Shown here: piece by piece, positions 7,804 to 15,491 of the stretch
How positions within the stretch are numbered: position 1 is the first letter of the stretch
Layout of the letters: every line of letters starts with the position of its first letter
Assembly: GCA_022763105.1 (NCBI GenBank)
Contig: JALEGK010000042.1
Span: forward strand, 1 to 38,882
DNA length: 38,882 bases
Source of the DNA: Rickettsiales bacterium
GTDB lineage: Bacteria; Pseudomonadota; Alphaproteobacteria; Rickettsiales; UBA3002
Direction: 5' to 3'
The notes under the pieces: generated by a model
The model's input: only the letters and a program-made list of their open reading frames with translations
The model's database searches: none
What the model was told of the DNA's origin: nothing
Made by a program: the position numbers and the translations under genes

Positions 7804-7977
7804 ATGCTGAGCAAATTGATTGCTTTATTTCTATCTACCTTTTTCTTGGTAGGTGCAGCGCAGGCTACTGACATCGTTGTTGAAGAGTCTCCAGCAGTTA
7901 TCTCTGGTGATCACGAAGATGAAGATCATGATCATGACCACGATCATGATGAAGACGATCACGGCGACGATCACTAA
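7804..7977 (+). CDS. Small secreted His/Asp-rich peptide, probable metal binder
   Basis: A 57-residue protein. The ATG at 7804 is chosen because AGGAG lies 7-8 bases upstream and because residues 1-21 then form a clean signal peptide ending AQA before Thr22; an open frame extends 21 codons further upstream without such features. The mature peptide of about 36 residues is a short acidic segment followed by a C-terminal run of alternating His and Asp/Glu (residues 36-57), with no cysteine. Such tails bind divalent metals such as Zn, Ni or Cu. It has its own hairpin terminator and stands alone upstream of a thiol reductase gene. I do not recognise a named family. Confidence 0.72.
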   Translation: MLSKLIALFLSTFFLVGAAQATDIVVEESPAVISGDHEDEDHDHDHDHDEDDHGDDH

Positions 7978-8010
7978 GATCCGGCCGAACAGATTGTCTG
8001 TTTAATATAC

Positions 8011-8043
8011 AAGCCCCTGCAAGCGCGGGGGCTTTTTATTTTG
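8011..8043 (+). terminator. Rho-independent terminator after the His-rich peptide gene
   Basis: A 10-bp stem (8011-8020 with 8025-8034, one G-T pair) and a 4-base AAGC loop is followed by TTTATTTTG. It lies 34 bases past the stop and should end the short monocistronic transcript before the ScsB-like gene. Confidence 0.85.
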
Positions 8044-8054
8044 TGTAAATAGAT

Positions 8055-8060
8055 TATATT
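8055..8060 (+). promoter_or_regulatory. Possible -10 box of a leaderless scsB-like transcript
   Basis: TATATT ends 6 bases before the ATG at 8067, so transcription would begin at or very near the start codon. No Shine-Dalgarno sequence is present, the upstream terminator ends 23 bases away, and no convincing -35 is visible. Confidence 0.3.
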
Positions 8061-8066
8061 ACTCTT

Positions 8067-10133
8067 ATGCGATTTATCATCACCGCTTTATGCTTATTGT
8101 TTTTTGCCGTGCCTTTGGCTGGGCACGCCGCGATTACCAGCAAGACCGAGAACACCACCGCGACGCTCATCGTTGAGCCGCGTGCCTTAACGTCAGGTGA
8201 ATCGGTGTGGGTTGGCATCCATTTTGATCTGGCGCCTCACTGGCATTTATATTGGAAGAACCCAGGCGATTCAGGTTTAGAAGCCACCTATGAGTGGAGC
8301 TTGCCCGAGGGGGTGAGTGCCGGGCCGATTCATTGGCCTGCTCCCAAACGCATCGAATATGAGGGGCTGTATAATTACGGCTTTGAAGATTCTGTCACCT
8401 TACTGGCACCGGTTACTAAAACCGAAGCGGCTAATGGTGATGTCAGCGTAATTTTGCAAGCGGATTGGCTGGTGTGTAAAGAAATCTGCATTCCTGAATC
8501 CGCGACCTTTGAATTCACATTACCTGCAGATGGAACCTTCGAGCACGCTAGTGAGCAGATGGTGATAGATGCCGCCACCGATTTATTACCCGCCCCTTTT
8601 AAAGGCGAAGCCTATTACAAGGCGGGCGAGAAAAACGTTGAGATTGGTGTGAGTCATGCCGATTTTGCTGCAAAAGGCGTTGAGACCATCTGGTGGTTCC
8701 CACTGAAAGATGGCATCATTACCAATGGTAGTAACCAGCCTTTTGTGCAAGATGGTCAGCAGGTAACGATCACCGCTGAACGTGGCTCTATCCCATTGGT
8801 AGAGAGCTACTCCGGCACTTTGGAAGTGCGCTATAAAGATGGCAGCCATGAGTTGTTTCACGTCGATGCCAAACAATTAAACGGCGAGGTTAGCGCCATG
8901 CCAAACGCTAGTGGGGTCACTCCCGCAGCACCGATAGCAACCGAAGAAATGAGCGTCTTAGGCGCCATTTTTTTTGCACTGTTAGGCGGCATTATTTTGA
9001 ATGCGATGCCATGCGTTTTGCCGGTTCTTTCACTTAAAGCCCTGAGCATTTCGAAGAAGGCTGAAAAAGCTGCCAGCGAAGTGCGCTTGCATGGGCTGAG
9101 CTACACGACTGGTATTGTGCTGAGCTTTTTGGCCATTGCCATCGCGCTGATTAGCCTGAAGGCCGCAGGTCATGCGATTGGGTGGGGCTTTCAATTGCAA
9201 TCACCTGCTTTTGTTAGCGTGCTGATTTATGTGCTGTTATTGGTTGGTTTGAACTTATCTGGCGTGTTCGAGATTCCGAGTTTGTTTGCCAATGTCGGTG
9301 CGAACAAGGCGAATGAATCCTCGCTATCTGGTAGCTTCTTTACGGGCGTGCTCGCCACACTGGTCGCCACGCCATGCACTGCGCCGTTTATGGCGCCTGC
9401 CATTGGCTTTGCCGTCACGCAATCGACTGCAGCAATGCTGATGATTTTTGCTGCGCTCGGATTTGGCTTAGCCCTGCCTTTATTGCTCATCAGCTTTTTG
9501 CCGCAGCTTTACCGTTTACTGCCAAAGCCCGGCGCATGGATGCTGCGTTTTAAGCAGTTTCTTGCCTTCCCGATTTATGCATCAGCCGCATGGTTACTTT
9601 GGGTGCTCGCGCAGCAATCCGGTGCAATGGGTTTGGCTTATGCATTGGCCGGCATGTGTCTGATTGCCTTTGTCGCATGGTTGATTCCGTTGCTGCATAA
9701 TCACGTTGTGCGCATCATTGCTATTCTGACGACGGTGTGGCTATTGTGGCTGACGGTGCAGCATCAGATCGTCGCACCCGTTCAACACATCATGTCTGAT
9801 GATGAAGCCTTTTCTTTTGAGCGCCTGGAATCTCATCGTGCAGCGGGCACAGCAGTGTTTGTCGATGCGACTGCCGCATGGTGCATCACCTGCAAAGTGA
9901 ATGAGCAGATCGCACTAAACACCGCGCAGGTACGTGCAGCATTCGAGAAGCAAGGCATTGTCTTTATGGTCGCTGATTGGACCAATCAGGATGCCGAGAT
10001 TACCGAATTTTTGGCATCGTTTGGTCGCAACGGCGTGCCGCTTTATGTCTATTACGCACCCGGCGCTGAGCCAGTTGTGCTACCACAAATTCTTAGTCCG
10101 TCGATTGTTTTAGAAGCAATTTCAAAGCCTTAG
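8067..10133 (+). CDS. ScsB/DsbD-type membrane thiol reductase
   Basis: A 688-residue protein with the three-part layout of DsbD-family reductases, which pass electrons from cytoplasmic thioredoxin to periplasmic partners. Residues 1-22 are a signal peptide. The N-terminal periplasmic domain is of the longer ScsB kind with the cysteine pair C137/C141 (VCKEIC). The membrane domain (about 295-570) has eight or so helices with the two redox cysteines in MPCVLP (C316) and TPCTAP (C437). The C-terminal thioredoxin domain has the CITC motif at 606-609. All six electron-relay cysteines are present. ScsB proteins are linked to copper tolerance, in keeping with the bufferin operon nearby; the call of ScsB over DsbD rests on the N-domain. 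Confidence 0.88.
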   Translation: MRFIITALCLLFFAVPLAGHAAITSKTENTTATLIVEPRALTSGESVWVGIHFDLAPHWHLYWKNPGDSGLEATYEWSLPEGVSAGPIHWPAPKRIEYEGLYNYGFEDSVTLLAPVTKTEAANGDVSVILQADWLVCKEICIPESATFEFTLPADGTFEHASEQMVIDAATDLLPAPFKGEAYYKAGEKNVEIGVSHADFAAKGVETIWWFPLKDGIITNGSNQPFVQDGQQVTITAERGSIPLVESYSGTLEVRYKDGSHELFHVDAKQLNGEVSAMPNASGVTPAAPIATEEMSVLGAIFFALLGGIILNAMPCVLPVLSLKALSISKKAEKAASEVRLHGLSYTTGIVLSFLAIAIALISLKAAGHAIGWGFQLQSPAFVSVLIYVLLLVGLNLSGVFEIPSLFANVGANKANESSLSGSFFTGVLATLVATPCTAPFMAPAIGFAVTQSTAAMLMIFAALGFGLALPLLLISFLPQLYRLLPKPGAWMLRFKQFLAFPIYASAAWLLWVLAQQSGAMGLAYALAGMCLIAFVAWLIPLLHNHVVRIIAILTTVWLLWLTVQHQIVAPVQHIMSDDEAFSFERLESHRAAGTAVFVDATAAWCITCKVNEQIALNTAQVRAAFEKQGIVFMVADWTNQDAEITEFLASFGRNGVPLYVYYAPGAEPVVLPQILSPSIVLEAISKP

Positions 10134-10214
10134 ATTTTTATCTTTTTGCAAACGAAGGTTGCATTCTCATTCAAACGTACCATATTAAGTGAAACAACAT
10201 TCTGGGAGTTGATC

Positions 10215-10814
10215 ATGAAATTTCTTACCCTATTGGCAGCAACGATTGTTGGTTTGGTCTCACCGGCGCTAGCGGCACCGGAAGTGGGCAAGGCTGCCCC
10301 GAATTTTAGTGCAAAAGATACGAACGGCAATGCCGTGTCATTGAGTGGCCTGAAAGGCAAAACCGTGGTGCTTGAGTGGAGCAATCACAAATGTCCGTTT
10401 GTGGTGAAGCATTACAAATCAAACAATATGCAGAAGCTGCAAAAGCAAACGAAAGCAGATGGCGTGGTTTGGATTACCGTACTGTCTTCGGCAGAAGGCA
10501 AGCAAGGGCATGTGAGCGCTGAAGAAGCGAATAAGCTAACAACGGATCGCGCGGCCGAGCCAGCACATGTTATTCTCGATCCTGAAGGCTCTATTGGTCG
10601 CATGTATAATGCGAAGACCACGCCGCATATGTATGTGATTGATGATAAAGGCGTGCTCGCTTACATGGGCGCGATTGATGATAATTCTAGCGCCGATCCT
10701 GCAGATGCAGCGACTGCTAAAAATTATGTTACCGCAGCACTTGCTAGCTTGAAAGCCGGTGAGCCTGTAGCGACTGCAACAACCACCTCTTACGGTTGTT
10801 CGGTTAAATATTAG
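10215..10814 (+). CDS. Periplasmic redoxin (thioredoxin-fold) protein
   Basis: A 199-residue AhpC/TSA-Redoxin family protein. The ATG at 10215 has GGGAG 6 bases upstream and starts a signal peptide cut after ALA20; an open frame beginning 23 codons earlier is discarded. The thioredoxin fold follows: VGKAAPNFSAKDTNG near residues 24-38, active-site region SNHKCPFVVKHY with C60, and the cis-Pro loop TTPHMYVI. The usual CxxC is reduced to one Cys; the only other Cys is C195 near the C-terminus, so a 2-Cys disulfide between the two is possible. It is a likely partner of the ScsB-like reductase 81 bases upstream. The substrate is unknown. Confidence 0.85.
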   Translation: MKFLTLLAATIVGLVSPALAAPEVGKAAPNFSAKDTNGNAVSLSGLKGKTVVLEWSNHKCPFVVKHYKSNNMQKLQKQTKADGVVWITVLSSAEGKQGHVSAEEANKLTTDRAAEPAHVILDPEGSIGRMYNAKTTPHMYVIDDKGVLAYMGAIDDNSSADPADAATAKNYVTAALASLKAGEPVATATTTSYGCSVKY

Positions 10815-10816
10815 TT

Positions 10817-11569
10817 TTAGCTGGGTTGGCCGTCTCGCGTCATCGCCGGGCGGCCGACTGGCACATAGACATTGGCGCTTTGCGTCTGCTTATTACGCAC
10901 GCTTGCGTAAATTTGCTTCTCTACTTCCATCACAATCACCCCGCCCATTTTCGGGAAGAATAGTCGCCCAATCGTTTGGAACGGACCGGCCAGTTGCAGC
11001 ATGCTACGCATGGTCGTAGGCCAAAAGAAAAGCGCCGTTGATGTATCGACATGGGTGAATAGATTATCGCACAGCGCTTCGCGTAATTGCGAGATGCTAT
11101 AGGGGCGGCCATAAGAAAATGGGGTGCGCGGCGATCCGGCCCATGCGGTTCGGCGATTGGGCACCATCACCATCATGCGCCCGCCGGGGCTGAGGACACG
11201 CCAACATTCATGTAAGAATGGCTGCTCCGCATCGACATGCTCTAGCTGATGCAGCAGCACAATGCGGTTTACGTGATTATCCGCTATGGGTAGGCGGTCT
11301 TCCATCATCATGCTGGCACGGTTCTCGCGGTGTGAAGGCCAGCAGATTGCGCCCTGCTCAGACGGCATAATGGGCAGCACTTGCGGGGTGTCTTTTTCGT
11401 CGCGTAGATACTGGCGCAATAACGGGTTGGCGTAGCCAATGCCCAGCATGACATCGCCATGTAGTTCAGGCCAATGTTTGCGCATGGCATAGCCTAGCTG
11501 CGCACGTACCAACCGGCCTAGGGCCGAGGTGTAGAATTGTCTAAGTTGTACGACGTCAGGACGTATCAT
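10817..11569 (-). CDS. Class I SAM-dependent methyltransferase
   Basis: A 250-residue methyltransferase of the Methyltransf_11 type. Residues 34-48 (HGDVMLGIGYANPLL) stand where the SAM-binding glycine motif lies, NRIVLLHQLEHVD is the following acidic strand, and LHECWRVLSPGGRMMVMVPNR is the classic post-motif. The glycine motif is looser than usual. The substrate is unknown. It lies 23 bases downstream of DoxX on the same strand, so it may be read from the bufferin promoter, although such genes occur alone in many alphaproteobacteria. It converges on the redoxin gene with 2 bases between. Confidence 0.82.
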   Translation of the reverse strand: MIRPDVVQLRQFYTSALGRLVRAQLGYAMRKHWPELHGDVMLGIGYANPLLRQYLRDEKDTPQVLPIMPSEQGAICWPSHRENRASMMMEDRLPIADNHVNRIVLLHQLEHVDAEQPFLHECWRVLSPGGRMMVMVPNRRTAWAGSPRTPFSYGRPYSISQLREALCDNLFTHVDTSTALFFWPTTMRSMLQLAGPFQTIGRLFFPKMGGVIVMEVEKQIYASVRNKQTQSANVYVPVGRPAMTRDGQPS

Positions 11570-11592
11570 GCACGCGCCAGATAGTTTACGGG

Positions 11593-12063
11593 TTAATCTC
11601 CTGAAGTGTCTTTAGCACCGCAGCGCTCTGACAGTAGCGCATCGATAGAGAATTTACCAGAACCGTAAACCAGGATGGTCAGGAAGCATAGCGCCCATAG
11701 CGCATGAATATTGATAAGCGGCAATGCAATCTGAATCAGAAATGTCATAAACACCAGACCCAGCGCAGCAGAGCGTGTCATGAGACCGAGCACCAGCATC
11801 AGGCCGAGCATCAATTCTCCGGCGGTCGCCATCGGTGCGGCTAATTCTGCGGGCAGCAATGGTACGGGGTGGATATCAGAGAATAGCAAGGTGACGTTTT
11901 CACCATTACCACTTAAGTAGTCCATGAGTTTGTTGTAACCGGAGCGGACAAAAATTTCGCCCATCCACAAACGAATCGCTAGCAGCACAAAAGACTCAAG
12001 CGCCGCACCAAGCCGTTTCACCTTGCACTCAAACGCGCAGGCCTTGGCCATGATCTTTTCCAT
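11593..12063 (-). CDS. DoxX family membrane protein of the bufferin operon
   Basis: A DoxX-like protein of 156 residues with four hydrophobic helices and the family segments RLWMGEIFVRSGYNKLM and AAPMATAGELMLGLMLVLGL. DoxX proteins are quinone- or redox-linked membrane proteins of poorly known function that often close bufferin-type operons. The ATG at 12063 has GAGGAG 7 bases upstream; ATGs at 12066 and 12081 are in frame, the last overlapping the bufC stop. It is the fourth gene of bufA-bufB-bufC-doxX. Confidence 0.85.
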   Translation of the reverse strand: MEKIMAKACAFECKVKRLGAALESFVLLAIRLWMGEIFVRSGYNKLMDYLSGNGENVTLLFSDIHPVPLLPAELAAPMATAGELMLGLMLVLGLMTRSAALGLVFMTFLIQIALPLINIHALWALCFLTILVYGSGKFSIDALLSERCGAKDTSGD

Positions 12064-12067
12064 CATC

Positions 12068-12835
12068 TCACTCCTCGTCATGTTTGATCAACTGATGGGC
12101 AATGAGTGTGCTCATCATCAGCTGAAAATTCTCTGCCTGCTCATTTTCCGGCACGCTTTCTAAAACAGATTCAATGGTGCCTTTGTTCGATAATTCATGC
12201 AAGCTTTTCCATACATGCTCTGGAAGTGGTTCGATGAGGACTTTGCGCTCGGGGCGGTGCAGCAGGAAGAAATGCTCGCCTTCATCAATCGCGGGGATCT
12301 CCCCCTCGCCCTTATGCAGCACGCAATAGCGCCATAGCGTATCGCATGGGTAATGGGTACTCACAAGCTGGATATCATCACGGAAATGCAGCTTTGTGCT
12401 CAGCAATGCGTCTGGATCTGTATCGACCCAAAAATGATGGGGCTTGATGGCTGTACGTTTGGCGAAGAAGCTTTGGTTCCACGTATATTCAAAACGTGCC
12501 ATATCTGGCAAGTAAGGCAATGCCTCTGCTGGTGCGTAGCTTTGCAGCCATGTGGGGAAGGCTTGGCCCATGATGTTCATATTGGCCTGAGTCGGCGGAT
12601 GCTGCGCAATAAATTTCTCGGCCATTTGCGCAAAAAACGCCTCGCCCACTAGCGCGGCTACGGCGCGATAATTCTCGGCCAAGGCGTCGGTTAGGGTGAG
12701 TAGAATATTGCGTCGATAAATATTGATACGCGCTGATTTAGCCGCCTGAGATTTGCTCATATGCGATATGAGTGCATCGGCATTTTGTTGCATCACGGCT
12801 TGGCTGAAATCCTGTTGTATGTTAGGCCACGGCAT
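12068..12835 (-). CDS. bufC: Bufferin partner protein BufC (DUF2063)
   Basis: A 255-residue DUF2063 protein. In bufferin systems BufC binds the precursor and works with BufB to modify its cysteines. The N-terminal helical domain has the family's YRRNILLTLTDALAENYRAVAALVGEAFF and ends with LPDMARFEYTWNQSF; the C-terminal half is the usual beta-rich part with EGEHFFLLHRP. The ATG at 12835 is set by AGGAGG 6 bases upstream and overlaps the last 14 bases of bufB, implying translational coupling. An open frame starting 23 codons earlier lies within bufB and is unlikely. Confidence 0.9.
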   Translation of the reverse strand: MPWPNIQQDFSQAVMQQNADALISHMSKSQAAKSARINIYRRNILLTLTDALAENYRAVAALVGEAFFAQMAEKFIAQHPPTQANMNIMGQAFPTWLQSYAPAEALPYLPDMARFEYTWNQSFFAKRTAIKPHHFWVDTDPDALLSTKLHFRDDIQLVSTHYPCDTLWRYCVLHKGEGEIPAIDEGEHFFLLHRPERKVLIEPLPEHVWKSLHELSNKGTIESVLESVPENEQAENFQLMMSTLIAHQLIKHDEE

Positions 12836-13724
12836 AGTCTGCCTCCTGTTGGTTGTGCGTATCCATGATATGATTAGCCAGATTGGCCTGCTCAAGCAGC
12901 ACATTGAGTGCTGGTATGTCTTTATCCCATTCGATCAGGGTTGGTTTTGCACCGTATTTTTGAATGGCGCGCCTATAGAGCTGCCAGACCTCATCACAAA
13001 CGGGCTGGCTATGGGTATCAATTAGCAATTGGGTATCCTCATCCACGGTTTCTCGAATATGCCCTGCTAAATGCATTTCTTGTACCAACTCTGATGGGAT
13101 TTCATCGATCATTTCATTCGGGTCATAATCGTGGTTGTAGGCTTGGACATAGATGTTATTGATATCGAGCAGAATTTTACAATTCGTGCGCAGCGCAGCG
13201 GCGACCATAAATTCTGCTTCGGTCATCTGTGACGCTTCAAATGTCAGGTAGGTTGACGGGTTCTCAATGAGTATTTCGCGCCCCAGCGCCTGTTGCACAC
13301 GGTCAATATTGCTGCATAGCGCATCTAATGTTTCGGTGTTGTAGGGTAGCGGCAATAAATCGCCTAAATGGGCATTGCCAGAGCGGCTCCATGATGCATG
13401 GTCCGAAACCAAGATTGGCTTCACCTCGTCAACTAAGCGTTTCAGCTCGGCCACATGCTCTTTGCAGACTGGCTCGCTTGCACCCAAAGACAGCCCAACG
13501 CCATGCAGGCTGATCGGATAGGATGCTGATAATTCGAGTAGAATATCGCGGTGATACCCACCTCCAAATGCATTCTCGCTATGGATTTCCAGAAAACCCA
13601 CATTTGGTTTTTTCTCCAGCACGGCGTCGTAATGATCGAATCGTAGACCAATGCCGGCTGGTATGTGCGAGAGCGGCTCCATAAGGGGAATGGTGGGCTG
13701 GGCATGCACCCAACCCACATCCAC
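12822..13724 (-). CDS. bufB: MNIO-family RiPP-modifying enzyme BufB (DUF692)
   Basis: A 300-residue DUF692 protein, now called MNIO (multinuclear non-heme iron-dependent oxidative) enzyme. It forms a TIM barrel whose His/Asp/Glu residues bind two or three irons and oxidise cysteines in a peptide. Family motifs appear in order: GIGLRFDHYD, FLEIHSENAFGGG, SLHGVGLSLG, LVSDHASWS, ENPSTYLTF, LLDINNIYVQ, HLAGH, DTHSQPV and LIEWDKD. In Caulobacter, BufB with BufC is reported to turn bufferin cysteines into thiooxazoles that bind copper. It starts 4 bases after bufA and overlaps bufC. Met15 is a possible alternative start, but neither has a strong ribosome site. Confidence 0.93.
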   Translation of the reverse strand: MDVGWVHAQPTIPLMEPLSHIPAGIGLRFDHYDAVLEKKPNVGFLEIHSENAFGGGYHRDILLELSASYPISLHGVGLSLGASEPVCKEHVAELKRLVDEVKPILVSDHASWSRSGNAHLGDLLPLPYNTETLDALCSNIDRVQQALGREILIENPSTYLTFEASQMTEAEFMVAAALRTNCKILLDINNIYVQAYNHDYDPNEMIDEIPSELVQEMHLAGHIRETVDEDTQLLIDTHSQPVCDEVWQLYRRAIQKYGAKPTLIEWDKDIPALNVLLEQANLANHIMDTHNQQEADYAVA

Positions 13725-13728
13725 TCAC

Positions 13729-13995
13729 TTAGCTTTTAGGGGTGGTAGAACCACCAGCTAGCTTGTCGCATAGGCCAGCCGGCACATAGACCCACTCACC
13801 GCCGTCATTGTCTGATTTTGCTTGGCCAGCACAAGAGTGCGTGCCTGCAGCGTTCGCGCAGTCATTTTTACCTGCTTTAACGACGCCATAGCATTTCTCT
13901 TTTTCGGCTGCCGTGGCGGCAGTTGCACCTGCGGTTGCCAGCGCTGCTGTCATTGCCGTTGCTAGTACCGCTTTGCTCAATAGTGATTGTTTCAT
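13729..13995 (-). CDS. bufA: Bufferin-type RiPP precursor (DUF2282)
   Basis: An 88-residue precursor peptide. Residues 1-30 are a signal peptide-like leader rich in Ala/Thr ending TAA, so the product should be exported. The core has four cysteines (C35, C46, C55, C76) in the DUF2282 pattern: CYGV, KNDCAN, HSCAGQA with [19 protein letters not shown]. These are the cysteines that the BufB/BufC pair is expected to modify for copper binding. AAAGGAG lies 7 bases before the ATG. It is the first gene of the four-gene operon, consistent with the precursor being made in excess. The copper role is inferred from known bufferins. Confidence 0.92.
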   Translation of the reverse strand: MKQSLLSKAVLATAMTAALATAGATAATAAEKEKCYGVVKAGKNDCANAAGTHSCAGQAKSDNDGGEWVYVPAGLCDKLAGGSTTPKS

Positions 13996-14128
13996 GGTTA
14001 TACTCCTTTACCTGTTGAACCATTTCACATAGTGACAAGTGTGTCGTGAATAGATATAGCTTAGTGAATCTGAATTGGTAGCAACGAGTTTGTATAAATT
14101 ATGTACGAAGGGTTAAATAGCTAGCACG

Positions 14129-14713
14129 ATGCTTCAGCAACATCCCATAACCGAGTGTTTACAGTGGCTTGAAGAAGCCAAGGAACATCCACAGATTAAC
14201 GAGCCAACTGCGATGAGCCTGGCGACCGTCGATGATTTGGGCCAGCCCTCTGCCAGAATTGTGCTGTGCAAACGTATCGATGAAGGTGGTGTGGTCTTCT
14301 ACACTAATCTGAACAGCGCCAAAAGTGCTGACATTAAACAGAATCCGCGTGTTGCATTATGTTTCTTCTGGGAGCCGCTGGGCAAACAAGTGCGCATTAA
14401 AGGCGAAGCCAAACCTGTACCAGAAGAAGAAGCGAGTGCTTATTTCGCTAGTCGACCACGTGGCAGCCAAATTGGTGCGTGGGCATCAGAGCAGTCGAAA
14501 GTATTAGAGAAACCAGAAGTGTTGCGAGAGAAAATCACGCGACTGGAATCTACCTATGAAGATTTAGACATTCCCAAGCCGAAGCATTGGGGCGGCTGGC
14601 GAGTCGTGCCTGAGAGTATCGAATATTGGGTGGCGGGTGATAACCGCGTTCATGATCGCTGGATTTATGAAAAAATGAGCGAGCAATGGGTTCGTCACTG
14701 GCTTTACCCATAA
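14129..14713 (+). CDS. pdxH: Pyridoxamine 5'-phosphate oxidase
   Basis: A 194-residue FMN enzyme making pyridoxal 5'-phosphate from the pyridoxine and pyridoxamine phosphates. Family landmarks are AMSLATVDDLGQPSARIVLCKRID (FMN and substrate site), VVFYTNLNSAKSADIKQNP, the RPRGSQIGAWASEQS signature near residues 111-125, HWGGWRVVPESIEYW and NRVHDRWIY. It is slightly short at the N-terminus compared with E. coli PdxH but the fold is complete. There is no clear Shine-Dalgarno site at the ATG. It is divergent from the bufferin operon across 133 bases. Confidence 0.94.
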   Translation: MLQQHPITECLQWLEEAKEHPQINEPTAMSLATVDDLGQPSARIVLCKRIDEGGVVFYTNLNSAKSADIKQNPRVALCFFWEPLGKQVRIKGEAKPVPEEEASAYFASRPRGSQIGAWASEQSKVLEKPEVLREKITRLESTYEDLDIPKPKHWGGWRVVPESIEYWVAGDNRVHDRWIYEKMSEQWVRHWLYP

Positions 14714-14794
14714 TTCTTTCTCTATTTGGAACAGTCTTACATTCTTTTCGATCCATCTGTTTGTTTTTCTAGCCTAGGCTGAGCGCGCGGTTCA

Positions 14795-14828
14795 GTATTA
14801 CAGCATGATTAACTTATGACTGTAATAC
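14795..14828 (+). promoter_or_regulatory. Perfect inverted repeat over the promoter of the XRE/S24 regulator
   Basis: GTATTACAG (14795-14803) and CTGTAATAC (14820-14828) are perfect 9-base inverted arms 16 bases apart. They overlay a possible promoter, TTACAG (14798-14803), 17-base spacer, TGTAAT (14821-14826). Initiation would fall at about 14833, the A of the ATG, giving a leaderless message; no ribosome site is visible. An autoregulated operator is the simplest reading. A 10-base palindrome AGCCTAGGCT (14771-14780) lies just upstream. Confidence 0.6.
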
Positions 14829-14832
14829 CACT

Positions 14833-15486
14833 ATGTCCGCTATCTCCGACGAATTAAAATATCACATGGAACGCCAACGTATTAGTGCGCGTGAGCTTGC
14901 GCGCCAAAGCGACGTGAAATCGTCTTTTATCTATGATGTGCTAAGCGGCAAATCCAATAATCCATCTACGGTGAAGCTAGCAAAAGTGGCGCGTGTGCTT
15001 GGTATTAATTTGTCGCAATTGGTAGAGCCGAACCATGTGCAAGCCGTACCGGATATCAGCATTGTGTCATCAAATGCCTATGATGATTTATTTACGCCAA
15101 CCCTGCTCAATCCGGCTCAGGCTGATACGGATATGTTAGAGCCATTTGCATTCTCGCAGAGATGGCTCAAACAATTATGCCCTCAAGCCCATAACCTTAA
15201 TCAGGTTGCGTCACTTATTATCACGGGTGATGCGATGTCGCCTTCTTTATTAGCGGGTGATTATGTGCTGGTTGATCAATCGGCCACCCAGCCTTTTCCG
15301 CCCGGCTTTTTTGTGATTAAACAAGACAGCATGTATGATGTGCGCCGGCTAGAATATGTCTATGGCACGGACAGTAAGCGCATTCGTGTGATCGCCGATC
15401 ACGACCATTACAGCCAGTACGAGACACGCCTTGATACGCTTAGTATTATTGGCCGTATTATCTGGCATGCGCGCAGCGTGTCTTAG
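14833..15486 (+). CDS. XRE-family regulator with a non-catalytic S24 (LexA/CI-like) domain
   Basis: A 217-residue repressor-like protein. Residues 5-65 are a Cro/C1 helix-turn-helix (ISARELARQSDVKSSFIYDVLSGK). Residues 125-215 match the S24/LexA-CI peptidase fold: ITGDAMSPSLLAGDYVLVD, FFVIKQDSMYDVRRLEY and IIGRIIWHARSV. In LexA-type proteins the catalytic Ser sits in GxSM and the Lys in VKRL; here these are A134 (GDAM) and R171 (VRRL), so self-cleavage should be impossible. It would be a stable regulator or one controlled by another ligand. It faces a degenerate NtrC-like gene with 5 bases between stops. Confidence 0.85.
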   Translation: MSAISDELKYHMERQRISARELARQSDVKSSFIYDVLSGKSNNPSTVKLAKVARVLGINLSQLVEPNHVQAVPDISIVSSNAYDDLFTPTLLNPAQADTDMLEPFAFSQRWLKQLCPQAHNLNQVASLIITGDAMSPSLLAGDYVLVDQSATQPFPPGFFVIKQDSMYDVRRLEYVYGTDSKRIRVIADHDHYSQYETRLDTLSIIGRIIWHARSVS

Positions 15487-15491
15487 GTGTC

